A stretch of 64,000 nt of DNA. Origin: Roseovarius spongiae (GTDB taxonomy: Bacteria > Pseudomonadota > Alphaproteobacteria > Rhodobacterales > Rhodobacteraceae). Each line of letters starts with the position of its first letter. The first letter of the stretch is position 1. The stretch is from positions 186,001 to 250,000 of the forward strand of contig NZ_RAPE01000003.1 in the NCBI RefSeq assembly GCF_003651245.1, in the 5' to 3' direction. Shown here in pieces: positions 23,652 through 33,075 of this stretch. The notes under the pieces were generated by a model. That model saw only the letters and a program-made list of their open reading frames with translations, had not been told where the DNA came from and did no database searches. The translations under genes were made by a program, and so were the position numbers.

Positions 23652-24071
23652 TCAGGCCGCCGCCGCGTCGTCGTTCCAGGCGCAGTCGGCGACGGTCGAG
23701 CGGTCGAGTTCCGCGAGGAACGCATCCTGCGCGGCCAGAAGGCGCGGCTTCAGGCGGCAGCGCGGTTTCAGAACGCAGTTGCCGCCATTGGCCTGGCAGC
23801 ACTCGACAAGCGCGAAACGCCGCTCGAGGTGGCGCACCACGCTGCCAAGCCCGATCTCCGCGGGATCGCGCGCAAGCCGCATGCCCCCGCCCGAACCACG
23901 CCGCGTCTCAATGAAGCCGCCGCGCACCAGGTCCTGCACCACCTTGGTCAGATGATGCTGAGACACCTCGAACTGCGCCGCGAGGTCGGCGGTGCTGAGC
24001 CGCTCCTCCGGGGTGCTGGCGAGCCGCATGAGAATCCGCAATCCGTAATCGGTGAATGTCGCAAGGCGCAT
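23652..24071 (-). CDS. nsrR: Rrf2-family nitric oxide-sensing repressor (NsrR)
   Basis: A 139-residue winged-helix regulator. MRLATFTDYGLRILMRLA is the Rrf2 N-terminus, with D8 at the position that helps hold the cluster in NsrR. The cluster segment is ECCQANGGNC then VLKPRCRLK, matching the spacing of the three NsrR cysteines. The recognition helix region reads FEVSQHHLTKVVQDL and the wing ETRRGSGGGMRLAR. NsrR leaves DNA when nitric oxide attacks its Fe-S cluster. It heads the row of DUF6522-like, AhpD-like and globin genes and is divergent from the flavin reductase gene. The start at 24071 is that of the family. Confidence 0.88.
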   Translation of the reverse strand: MRLATFTDYGLRILMRLASTPEERLSTADLAAQFEVSQHHLTKVVQDLVRGGFIETRRGSGGGMRLARDPAEIGLGSVVRHLERRFALVECCQANGGNCVLKPRCRLKPRLLAAQDAFLAELDRSTVADCAWNDDAAAA

Positions 24072-24094
24072 GGGCGCTCCTCTAAATGGTATTG

Positions 24095-24108
24095 ACAATG
24101 CCTATTGT
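24095..24108. promoter_or_regulatory. Putative operator between nsrR and the reductase gene
   Basis: ACAAT, four bases, ATTGT forms a small palindrome 24 bases upstream of nsrR, inside TTGACAATGCCTATTGTACC. The TTGACA within it resembles a -35 box reading toward the reductase gene. Its place in the divergent intergenic region suits autoregulation by NsrR, but I cannot match it to a proven site. Confidence 0.35.
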
Positions 24109-24239
24109 ACCGTTGGATAATCTCCAAGGCAAACACCAAATACGGGAAATTCCGGGAACCCGCACGCCCAAGCTGCGTCAGTGTCATTGGGGCCAACGTG
24201 GATTGGCCGCCTGTTTGGACAAAAGGAAGGTATTGGCAC

Positions 24240-24905
24240 ATGTCACATCACCTCACGCTGAAGCAGATCGATCCCGTCACACCCGACACCCATCACCTGA
24301 TCTTCGACCGCCCGGAGGATTTCGACTTCACGCCCGGCCAGGGCGTGGAATTGCATCTCCAGAAAGACGGTTGGGAAGAGGAAGGACGCCCCTTCACCCC
24401 GGTCACCCTCCCGCACGAGCCGACGCTCGAATTCGTCATCAAGTCCTATCCCGACCACCACGGCGTGACCGAGCAGATCGCCGAGATGAAGCCCGGCGAC
24501 GAGGTCGAGATGAAAGGCCCGTTCGGTGCGATCTCGGATCAGGGACCGGGGGTTTTCATCGCCGGCGGCGCCGGGATCACCCCGATGATCGCCGTATTGC
24601 GCAAGCAGTTGCACGAGAACGGCACGCTCGAGGGTTCGACCCTGCTGTTCGCCAACAAGACCGAAGCCGACATCATCTGGCGCGACTATTTCGAGTCGAT
24701 GACGGGGCTCAGGACCGCGTTCGTCGTGGACGAGTCCTCGGGCGACGTTCCCGAGGGGCGGCTCGATCGCGATTTCCTGGACAGGTTCGTCGGGTCCGAT
24801 AGCCGCTGCTACCTCTGCGGCCCGCCGCCGATGATGGACGCCGTCCGCACGGCGCTGCACGATCTGGGGGTCGAGGACTCCCGCATCGTCGAAGAGAAAT
24901 TCTGA
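24240..24905 (+). CDS. Ferredoxin/flavodoxin reductase-like FAD oxidoreductase
   Basis: A 221-residue two-domain reductase of the FNR family. The FAD domain has GRPFTPVTLP (the RxxS/T motif) and the NAD(P) domain has VFIAGGAGITPMIAVLR and CYLCGPPPMMDAV. There is no 2Fe-2S domain, so the protein equals the reductase part of a flavohemoglobin. It is divergent from nsrR and so shares its control region, suggesting it reduces the globin of the same locus. The ATG at 24240 follows GGAAGG. The C-terminus EEKF is close to the usual end of this group. Confidence 0.85.
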   Translation: MSHHLTLKQIDPVTPDTHHLIFDRPEDFDFTPGQGVELHLQKDGWEEEGRPFTPVTLPHEPTLEFVIKSYPDHHGVTEQIAEMKPGDEVEMKGPFGAISDQGPGVFIAGGAGITPMIAVLRKQLHENGTLEGSTLLFANKTEADIIWRDYFESMTGLRTAFVVDESSGDVPEGRLDRDFLDRFVGSDSRCYLCGPPPMMDAVRTALHDLGVEDSRIVEEKF

Positions 24906-25123
24906 CGCGCTTCGCACGAGGCCCAAGGCACGGACCCCGCGCGGAACGCCCACGACCTTGAAGGAGCATGGGCGCGGATGATGAGCCTTTTCATCTTGTT
25001 CCTGAGCAGCCTCCCGGCCGCCCCGGCCCGGAACCACGCGCGGCCCGCCGCGCGTGGCGTTCGCGTCCCGATCCCATGCCCCGCGCCGGATTCCCCGCCG
25101 AACACCCCCCGAAGGAGGCCGCG

Positions 25124-26794
25124 ATGACCGAAGCAACACTGCACCCCAGTCCGGAACACGACGATCGCGGTTTCTTCACCAGGTGGTTCATGTCCACGAA
25201 CCACAAGGACATCGGCACTCTCTACCTGTTCACCTCCGCGGGCGTCGGGCTGATCGCCGCGCTCCTTTCGGTCTTCATGCGGCTCGAGCTGATGGAGCCG
25301 GGCGTGCAGTTCCTCTGCGTCGAGGGGCTGCGCTTCTGGCCCTCCGCGGCCACCTGTTCGCCCGACGGGCACCTGTGGAACATCATCGTCACCTATCACG
25401 GCCTGCTGATGATGTTCTTCGTGGTGATCCCGGCGCTCTTCGGGGGATTCGGCAATTATTTCATGCCGCTGATGATCGGCGCGCCCGACATGGCGTTCCC
25501 GCGGCTCAACAATCTCAGCTTCTGGCTGTTCGTCGCGGGGACCGGGCTCGCCATCGCGTCGTTCTTTGCGCCGGGGGGGGACGCCTCGCACGGGGCGGGC
25601 GTGGGCTGGACGCTCTATGCGCCGCTGACGGTGCATGACGGCGGCATATCGATGGACCTCGCGATTTTCGCGATCCACCTCTCGGGGGCGAGCTCGATCC
25701 TCGGCGCGATCAACATGATCACGACCTTCCTCAACATGCGCGCGCCGGGCATGACGCTGTTCAAGGCGCCGCTGTTCGCGTGGTCGATCTTCGTCACCGC
25801 CTGGATGCTGCTGATGGCCGTGCCGGTGCTGGCGGGGGCGGTCACCATGCTGCTCACGGACCGCAACTTCGGCACCACCTTCTTCGACCCCGCGGGCGGG
25901 GGCGACCCGGTGCTCTACCAGCACCTGTTCTGGTTCTTCGGGCACCCCGAGGTCTATATCGTCGTGCTGCCCGGCTTCGGCATCATCAGCCATGTCGTCG
26001 CCACCTTCTCGAAAAAGCCGATCTTCGGCTATCTCGGCATGGTCTGGGCGCTGATCGCGATCGGCGCGCTCGGCTTTCTCGTCTGGGCGCACCACATGTT
26101 CACCGCTGGCATGTCGATCACGCAACAGAGCTATTTCCAGATCGCGTCGGTGACGATCGCGGTGCCGACGGGCATCAAGATCTTCTCGTGGCTGGCGACG
26201 ATGTGGGGCGGATCGGTCGAGTTCAAGACGCCGATGCTGTTCGCGCTCGGCTTCGTGTTCCTGTTCACCGTCGGCGGCGTCACCGGCGTCGTCCTGGCGC
26301 AGGCCAGCCTGGATCGCGCCTATCACGACACCTACTACGTGGTGGCGCATTTCCACTACGTGATGAGCCTCGGCGCCATCTTCGCGCTGATCGCGGGGGT
26401 CTATTACTGGATGGCCAAGATGTCCGGGCGGCAATACCCCGAATGGGCTGGCAAGCTGCACTTCTGGATGTTCTTCATCGGCGCCAACCTGACCTTCTTC
26501 CCGCAGCACTTTCTCGGGCGGCAGGGCATGCCGCGCCGCTACATCGATTACCCCGAGGCCTTCGGCTTCTGGAACCACGTCTCGAGCTGGGGCGCGCTGC
26601 TGTCCTTCGCGTCGTTCCTGTTCTTCATCGGCGTCATCTTCTACACACTGTTCGCCGGCAGGCGCGAAACGCGGGCGAGCTACTGGAACGAATACGCCGA
26701 CACGCTGGAATGGACCGTGCCGACCCCGGCGCCCGAGCACACGTTCGAGCAACTGCCCAAGCGCGAGACCTGGGATAACGAACACAGCCACTGA
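25124..26794 (+). CDS. ctaD: Cytochrome c oxidase subunit I (aa3 type)
   Basis: A 556-residue heme-copper oxidase subunit with 12 membrane segments. It has the CuB/tyrosine segment [18 protein letters not shown], the glutamate of the D channel in the same stretch, the entry aspartate in [12 protein letters not shown], the histidines in WAHHMF, and the heme ligands in [12 protein letters not shown]. This is a proton-pumping terminal oxidase. The gene stands apart from ctaC/ctaB/ctaE, which is usual for Rhodobacterales. GAAGGAGG precedes the ATG at 25124. It follows the flavin reductase by 218 bases, in which I see nothing certain. Confidence 0.97.
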   Translation: MTEATLHPSPEHDDRGFFTRWFMSTNHKDIGTLYLFTSAGVGLIAALLSVFMRLELMEPGVQFLCVEGLRFWPSAATCSPDGHLWNIIVTYHGLLMMFFVVIPALFGGFGNYFMPLMIGAPDMAFPRLNNLSFWLFVAGTGLAIASFFAPGGDASHGAGVGWTLYAPLTVHDGGISMDLAIFAIHLSGASSILGAINMITTFLNMRAPGMTLFKAPLFAWSIFVTAWMLLMAVPVLAGAVTMLLTDRNFGTTFFDPAGGGDPVLYQHLFWFFGHPEVYIVVLPGFGIISHVVATFSKKPIFGYLGMVWALIAIGALGFLVWAHHMFTAGMSITQQSYFQIASVTIAVPTGIKIFSWLATMWGGSVEFKTPMLFALGFVFLFTVGGVTGVVLAQASLDRAYHDTYYVVAHFHYVMSLGAIFALIAGVYYWMAKMSGRQYPEWAGKLHFWMFFIGANLTFFPQHFLGRQGMPRRYIDYPEAFGFWNHVSSWGALLSFASFLFFIGVIFYTLFAGRRETRASYWNEYADTLEWTVPTPAPEHTFEQLPKRETWDNEHSH

Positions 26795-26939
26795 ACGATG
26801 CGGGTGGGCGGCGCCAAGCGCTCGCCCCGCGCTCACGCTCCGGTGAAGACGCCCCGATTGTCCGCCCCGGTCCGACGCCCTAGACTGTCCCGGTCGACAG
26901 GACGCGCCACGGGCGCGCGAACCGGGAAAGGGGCATGAC

Positions 26940-27575
26940 ATGAAACGGATACTCGGCCTGGTCCTCGCGGGATCGCTGGCGCCTTCGCTCGCACCCGCAG
27001 GCGCATTGTTTGAGTGCGAGGCGGTGGACGACGGCGCGTGGCGGGTGTTCATCCTAGATGAGACCCCCGACATCGCAACGGCTGTCTTCAAGCTCGGCCT
27101 CGACAGCGGCGGCGGCGAAAGCAGCCCCTACGAGATGGAGCGCGCCGTCAGCGGATCGGGGTTCCGGTATCTCGGCGAGGGGCTGGAATTCATCGGCAAG
27201 AGCGACGACGCCATGCTGATCGACGGCGAAGAGAAGATGCATTGCGGCGTCGCCCCGGCCTGGATGATGGAAGAGGCGACGGCGCCCCCCTCCCAGGACG
27301 GCGACGGGCCCCTGCCCGACGCGCCCGACGTCGAAGGCATGTCCGCGCAGGCGCTTGGCGGCAATATCCGCAGCGGGCCGGGAACGCAGCATGCCAGGAT
27401 CGGCACGTTGGCGCGCGGCACTTCCATCACGCTCATGCAGGATACGGGCGAGGAACTGGACGGCTACAACTGGTTCGTCATCCGAAAGCCCGACGGCGAG
27501 ACCGGCCATGTCTGGGGCGGAATCATCTGCACGCCTGAAGAGACCGTGCCCGGCGTCCGCGGAACCTGCGACTGA
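26940..27575 (+). CDS. Exported protein with C-terminal SH3-like domain
   Basis: A 211-residue protein with a signal peptide (MKRILGLVLAGSLAPSLAPA). The N-terminal half is an unrecognised domain with two cysteines (LFECEAVDDG and MHCGVAP). After a Pro/Asp-rich linker, residues from about 140 form a bacterial SH3-like domain: LGGNIRSGPGTQHARIGTLARGT, then DTGEELDGYNWF and GETGHVWGGIIC. Such domains bind peptidoglycan or peptides in the envelope. It follows ctaD by 145 bases; GAAAGGGG precedes the start. Confidence 0.8.
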   Translation: MKRILGLVLAGSLAPSLAPAGALFECEAVDDGAWRVFILDETPDIATAVFKLGLDSGGGESSPYEMERAVSGSGFRYLGEGLEFIGKSDDAMLIDGEEKMHCGVAPAWMMEEATAPPSQDGDGPLPDAPDVEGMSAQALGGNIRSGPGTQHARIGTLARGTSITLMQDTGEELDGYNWFVIRKPDGETGHVWGGIICTPEETVPGVRGTCD

Positions 27576-27594
27576 AGCGGTCCGCGCGCCGGTC

Positions 27595-28287
27595 TCAGCC
27601 CTGCAGGGGATCGGCGGCGCGCTCGACGCGGCGCCCGACTCCGGGCAGCGCGATCCGCGACGCCGCCAGCGCCTTGGTAAAGGCGCCGAGGCGCTGCGTG
27701 GCCGCGGCGGCCTGCGCCGCCTCGACGGCCGGCTCGCTCTTGTCGTCCTTGCGCTCCCGCTCGAGGTCGAGCCCTTCGAGCCGCGCCGACAGGTAATCGC
27801 ATGTCTCGTCGATCCGCGGCAGCACTGCGCCCTGCGCGACGGCGAAACCCGAGGGGCGCGCCGCCTCTGCCGGCCGAGCGTGCCGCTGGCCGCTCGGATC
27901 GACCGCGGCGCGGAAGCCCTCGATCGGCAGCCAGACGCTATGCTCGTTCCAGCGCACCCTCTCCGCCGGCAGCGTGCAGACCAGCCGCGCCAAAAGCGCC
28001 CCGGCCGTATTCATGCTGACGGAGGCCGCGATGGGATGTATGACGAGGCGCAGCAAGGGCGCGGTCGCCGACCCGCCCGCCTGCTTGCCCCTGCCATGCG
28101 TGATCCATAGAACGTGGTTCGGCGTCACCAGACAGGCCGAACGTTCGGTCAGCACCCGTCCCTGGCTGATGCCCGGATCGAGGGTTTCGACGGCGTCCGA
28201 GATATGGCGCAACGTCTCCTCCACCACCGTTGCGTCCGCTTCTGATTGCAGCAGCCATGCCGCGATATTCTGTTTATGCCCGGTCAT
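27595..28287 (-). CDS. Hypothetical protein, no family recognised
   Basis: A 230-residue soluble protein with no signal peptide or membrane segment. The N-terminal 165 residues look folded (ACLVTPNHVLWITHGRG, then APLLRLVIHPIAASVSM, then NEHSVWLPIEGFRAAVDP). The C-terminal part is rich in Arg, Ala and charged residues, likely helical (LEGLDLERERKDDKSEP). I do not recognise it. The start at 28287 gives MTGHKQNIAAWL; the frame has 11 more codons upstream without an ATG. It is convergent with the SH3 protein gene and has two direct repeats in its promoter region. Confidence 0.6.
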   Translation of the reverse strand: MTGHKQNIAAWLLQSEADATVVEETLRHISDAVETLDPGISQGRVLTERSACLVTPNHVLWITHGRGKQAGGSATAPLLRLVIHPIAASVSMNTAGALLARLVCTLPAERVRWNEHSVWLPIEGFRAAVDPSGQRHARPAEAARPSGFAVAQGAVLPRIDETCDYLSARLEGLDLERERKDDKSEPAVEAAQAAAATQRLGAFTKALAASRIALPGVGRRVERAADPLQG

Positions 28288-28587
28288 TGGTTGGCATCCC
28301 CAAGTCCTGCTGAGCGTCATTCACTCGCGATAAAGGCTTATTGAGGAAACTGGTCTTCGTGCGACCGAAACGTGACCGAAATGGGGAAATTCGCCCTATG
28401 CGGGCGCGGGCGCCCCAGGTGACGCGGCGTAAAGCCCGGCCTTTCGCACGTCGCGGCGCGGCAGCCGGATGGCGGCTTTTTGAGGGGCCGTGGCCGCGCG
28501 GCGCCCCCCGAAGACATCTCCGAGGAGCGCCGCAAGGGCCCGGGCCGAAGGGACGTGGTTTCGTCCGCCCTGCCCGGCCCCGGAAGC
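28288..28587. other. Intergenic stretch between glnA and the hypothetical gene
   Basis: This 300-base gap holds no gene that I can support. The only structure seen is a direct repeat of GACCGAAA at 28363-28370 and 28374-28381, spaced 11 bases (about one helical turn), upstream of the minus-strand hypothetical gene. The part next to the glnA stop is GC-rich without a clear terminator hairpin and T-run. Confidence 0.5.
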
Positions 28588-29994
28588 TCAGCAGCTGTAA
28601 TACATCCCGAACTCCACCGGATGCGGGGTCTGGTCGTAACGCTCGACCTCTTCCATGCGCAGCGCGATGTAGCCCTCGATCTGGTCGCGAGTGAACACGT
28701 CGCCGGCCAGCAGGTAGTCGTGATCGGCCTGCAATTCCGTCATCGCCTCGCGCAGCGACCCGCATACCGTGGGAATGCCCTCAAGCTCCTCCGCGGGCAG
28801 GTCATAGAGGTTCTTGTCCATCGCCTCGCCCGGGTCGATCCTGGACTTGATCCCGTCAAGCCCGGCCATCAACAGCGCGGCGAAGGCGAGGTAGGGGTTC
28901 GCCGCAGGGTCGGGAAAGCGCGCCTCGACCCGCTTGGCCTTGGGCGACTCGGTCCACGGGATGCGCACGCAGCCCGAGCGGTTGCGCGCGGAATAGGCCC
29001 GCAGCACCGGCGCCTCGAAGCCGGGAACCAGCCGCTTGTAGCTGTTGGTCGTCGGGTTGGTGAAAGCGTTGAGCGACTTGGCGTGCTTCAGGATGCCGCC
29101 GATGAACCACAGCGCCTCCTGGCTCAGGTCGGCATACTTGTCCCCGGCGAAAAGCGGCTTGCCGTCCTTCCAGATCGACATGTTGACATGCATCCCCGAC
29201 CCGTTATCGCCGTAGATCGGCTTGGGCATGAAGGTCGCGGACTTGCCGTAGGCATGGGCGACGTTGTGGATGACGTACTTGTATTTCTGGATCTCGTCGG
29301 CCTGCGTCGTCAGCGTGCCGAAGATCAGCCCCAGCTCGTGCTGGCACGATCCGACTTCGTGGTGATGCTTGTCCACCTTCATGCCGAGCCGCTTCATCGT
29401 GCTCAGCATCTCCGAACGGATGTCCTGCGCGTCATCCACCGGGTTGACTGGGAAATACCCGCCCTTGAGCCCGGGACGGTGGCCCATGTTGCCCATCTCG
29501 TACTCGGCATCCGAATTCCACGACCCGTCCTGCGCGTCGACCTCGTAGGAGACCTTGTTGACCGTGTTCGAAAACCGCACGTCGTCAAACAGGAAGAACT
29601 CGGCCTCGGGGCCGAAGAAGGCCTCGTCGCCGATGCCGCTCGACTTGAGATAGGCCTCGGCCTTCTCGGCCGTGCCGCGGGGGTCGCGCTCGTAGGCTTC
29701 GCCGGTGTCGGGTTCGGCCACCGTGCAATGCACGCACAGCGTGCGCTCGGCGTAGAACGGATCGACATAGGCGCTCGCGGTGTCGAGCATCAGCTTCATG
29801 TCCGACGCCTCGATCGATTTCCAGCCGGCGATGCTGGAGCCGTCGAACATGAAGCCTTCCTCGATAAAGTCCTCGTCCACGAGATCGGCGATCATGGTCA
29901 CGTGCTGCAACGCGCCGCGCGGGTCGGTAAAGCGGATGTCGACATACTCGATGTCTTCGTCCTTGATGGTCTTGAGCAGGTCTGTGGCGCTCAT
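28588..29994 (-). CDS. glnA: Glutamine synthetase, type I
   Basis: A 468-residue enzyme that makes glutamine from glutamate, ammonia and ATP. Motifs: [12 protein letters not shown], the ATP-site [46 protein letters not shown], and NLYDLPAEE, whose Tyr is the adenylylation site of the GlnE-controlled form. The length is exact for the family. It lies downstream of glnB on the same strand with a gap of 42 bases, so the two form the common alphaproteobacterial glnBA operon, controlled by nitrogen status. Confidence 0.98.
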   Translation of the reverse strand: MSATDLLKTIKDEDIEYVDIRFTDPRGALQHVTMIADLVDEDFIEEGFMFDGSSIAGWKSIEASDMKLMLDTASAYVDPFYAERTLCVHCTVAEPDTGEAYERDPRGTAEKAEAYLKSSGIGDEAFFGPEAEFFLFDDVRFSNTVNKVSYEVDAQDGSWNSDAEYEMGNMGHRPGLKGGYFPVNPVDDAQDIRSEMLSTMKRLGMKVDKHHHEVGSCQHELGLIFGTLTTQADEIQKYKYVIHNVAHAYGKSATFMPKPIYGDNGSGMHVNMSIWKDGKPLFAGDKYADLSQEALWFIGGILKHAKSLNAFTNPTTNSYKRLVPGFEAPVLRAYSARNRSGCVRIPWTESPKAKRVEARFPDPAANPYLAFAALLMAGLDGIKSRIDPGEAMDKNLYDLPAEELEGIPTVCGSLREAMTELQADHDYLLAGDVFTRDQIEGYIALRMEEVERYDQTPHPVEFGMYYSC

Positions 29995-30036
29995 GGCGTC
30001 GATCCTTTCGGTTTCCTGTCCTGTGGTGCTGTTGTC

Positions 30037-31229
<1,193 letters not shown>

Positions 31230-31230
31230 C

Positions 31231-31263
31231 CTTCTTCTTTGCGCAAATACTCCTGCCGGAGGC
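31231..31263. repeat. Short dispersed repeat, copy 1
   Basis: CTTCTTCTTTGCGCAAATAC then TCCTGCCGGAGGC. It matches, in inverse orientation, the second copy at 35761-35796 (consensus CTTCTTCTTGC, AAATA, CC, GCCGG, GGC). It fills the gap between nnrE and nnrD, and its GGAGG end supplies the ribosome binding site of nnrD. Confidence 0.6.
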
Positions 31264-31267
31264 CTGA

Positions 31268-32155
31268 ATGTTCTCGCAGCCCCGCCATATCACCCGATCC
31301 GCCGCGATGATCGACCTGCTGCGCAAACGGCCCGAGGCGCACAAGTTCGACCACGGTCATGCGCTCGTGCTTTCGGGAGGCCCCGGTCAGACCGGCGCCG
31401 CCCGCCTCGCCGCACGCGGGGCGCTGCGGATCGGGGCGGGGCTCGTGACGCTTGGCGTGCCGCACTCGGCGCAGATGGAGGTGGCGAGCCAGACCACCGC
31501 GCTGATGCTCACCCCCATCGACGATGCTGACGGGTTGCGCTCCGTTCTGGAAGACGACCGGATCAACGCGCTCTGCCTCGGGCCGGGGATGGGCGTGAAG
31601 CGCGCGGCAGAGGCGTTGGAGGTTCTGCTGGGGGAAGGCGGGGTGAAACCCCGCCCTACGACGCTGGATGCCGACGCGCTCACAGCGCTCGCAGGGGATG
31701 CGGCGCTGTTCGGCGCGTTGCACGACCGCTGTGTGCTGACGCCGCATGGCGGAGAATTCGCCCGCCTCTTTCCCGACATCGCGAAAAGGCTCCGCGAGGA
31801 GCCGATGAGCGGCCCGGCGCATTCCAAGGTCGACGCGACAAGAGAGGCGGCGAAGCGCGCGGGCTGCACCGTTCTTTTCAAGGGCCCCGACACCGTAATC
31901 GCCGCGCCGGATGGCCGCTGTGCGATCAACGCGGCGCAATACGATCGCGCCGCCCCATGGCTCGCCACCGCCGGGGCCGGGGACGTGCTGGCCGGGTTCA
32001 TCGCCGGCCTTCTGGCGCGCGGGTTCGCCCCGATGCAAGCGGCCCAGGCCGCCGCGTGGCTGCACGTGGAATGCGCCCGCAGCTTCGGACCCGGTCTCAT
32101 CGCCGAGGACCTGCCCGAGGAATTGCCGCGCGTCTTCCGCGCGCTCGGGCTCTGA
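31268..32155 (+). CDS. nnrD: ADP/ATP-dependent NAD(P)H-hydrate dehydratase (YjeF C-terminal domain)
   Basis: A 295-residue ribokinase-fold enzyme that repairs S-NAD(P)HX at the cost of ATP or ADP. Motifs: KFDHGHALVLSGGPGQTGAA, LCLGPGMG, TTLDADALTAL, LTPHGGEFARL, LFKGPDTVIAAPDG and LATAGAGDVLAG with the catalytic Asp. The ATG at 31268 follows GGAGG at five bases. It works on the product of nnrE and lies directly after it, so the two act as a split version of the usual fused repair enzyme. Confidence 0.92.
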   Translation: MFSQPRHITRSAAMIDLLRKRPEAHKFDHGHALVLSGGPGQTGAARLAARGALRIGAGLVTLGVPHSAQMEVASQTTALMLTPIDDADGLRSVLEDDRINALCLGPGMGVKRAAEALEVLLGEGGVKPRPTTLDADALTALAGDAALFGALHDRCVLTPHGGEFARLFPDIAKRLREEPMSGPAHSKVDATREAAKRAGCTVLFKGPDTVIAAPDGRCAINAAQYDRAAPWLATAGAGDVLAGFIAGLLARGFAPMQAAQAAAWLHVECARSFGPGLIAEDLPEELPRVFRALGL

Positions 32156-32164
32156 GCGCGCGGT

Positions 32165-32662
32165 TCAGGCGGCGTCGGAACGCGCGACAGCCGCCGGATC
32201 GGCGGCCAGCTCCAGCCCGTCGACGTAGATCACTTCGAGCTGCTCGAAACACAGCGCATACAGCGTGAGCGTGCGCACCCCCTCCGCGGTGATGAATTCG
32301 CCGTCGATCAGCGCGCGGGCCGACGCCAGCGCCTGCGCCTTGCCGAAGAGCGCCCGCGCCCGCCAGTCCCGCACGAGAACCTGCTGATCTGCGGGCAACA
32401 CCACGTCGCGATCGGGGCGCGTGTCGCCCAGCGATCCGGCAAGGATACGGACGGCGTGGGTGGTCACCCGCCGTTTCTCGACCCTGACCACGGTGGCGAG
32501 CCCGCTGTGGCGGGTGATGACCCGGTCGCCCGCCGCGATCCTCTCGATCGGGGTTTCGCCGCATTGGGTGAGGATGATGCTGCCGGGGCCGATCCCGGCG
32601 CATGAAATATGCGCCTGCGCGGGGAGATGCCCGCTGCCGCGCCCGACCGTTTTCGGTTTCAT
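32165..32662 (-). CDS. Hint-domain protein, short form
   Basis: A 165-residue protein made of a single Hint (hedgehog/intein-like) module: GPGSIILTQCGETPIERIAAGDRVITR, then DVVLPADQQVLVRDW, then LIDGEFI and LYALCFEQLEVIYVDGLEL. It corresponds to the Hint_2 type found in many Rhodobacterales. The Cys that begins block A in the two other Hint proteins of this window is not at the same place here; Ile or a Cys five residues earlier stands there, so self-processing is doubtful. No signal peptide. It is convergent with nnrD. Confidence 0.75.
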   Translation of the reverse strand: MKPKTVGRGSGHLPAQAHISCAGIGPGSIILTQCGETPIERIAAGDRVITRHSGLATVVRVEKRRVTTHAVRILAGSLGDTRPDRDVVLPADQQVLVRDWRARALFGKAQALASARALIDGEFITAEGVRTLTLYALCFEQLEVIYVDGLELAADPAAVARSDAA

Positions 32663-32839
32663 GGCGTCCTGCTTTTTTGTTCGTCTGCTCGTTATTGTCG
32701 CGCAGCTTACGTCAATTTTTGGTAAATGTCGCGACTTTTTCGATGCAGGTCCCGCCACCACCGGTTTTTCGCTCGCTTCCCATTCGCCGCTTTGCTAACA
32801 GACGCGGCAGGCTTCGGCCCTTCGGGACCGCGGCTCCGT

Positions 32840-32924
32840 GCGGGTGTGGCGGAATTGGTAGACGCACCAGATTTAGGTTCTGGCGCCGCAAGGCGTGGGG
32901 GTTCAAGTCCCTTCACCCGCACCA
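32840..32924 (+). tRNA. tRNA-Leu (anticodon TAG)
   Basis: An 85-base class II tRNA. GCGGGTG pairs with CACCCGC, the D-arm has GGAATTGGTAGAC, the anticodon loop reads TTTAGGT with TAG in the middle, a long variable arm (GGCGCCGCAAGGCGT) follows, and the T-loop is GTTCAAGTC. The CCA end is encoded. It reads CTA and, by wobble, other CTN leucine codons, including the rare CTA in the leuA leader. Confidence 0.97.
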
Positions 32925-33075
32925 TGCTTCCCTCGAAATCGGCGCAATACGCGATTCACCCTCCCGGCGCCCGGGCGCGCGCCGCGCCTTCAAAAGCGGC
33001 GCGGGTGTCGCAATCAGGCCGGACAGGCGGAAAGGGGGCCGCGAAGATGCCCGCGCGCAGCCCGAGGACAGCACC

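Noticed and set aside
24906-25123. Possible small gene or RNA between the flavin reductase and ctaD
   Set aside because: No ORF with a ribosome site and no clear hairpin; only the ctaD ribosome site can be supported.
32925-33075. Attachment-site repeat of the tRNA-Leu 3' end near dddP
   Set aside because: I looked for a second copy of the T-arm and acceptor sequence downstream and did not find one, so an integrated island is not claimed.
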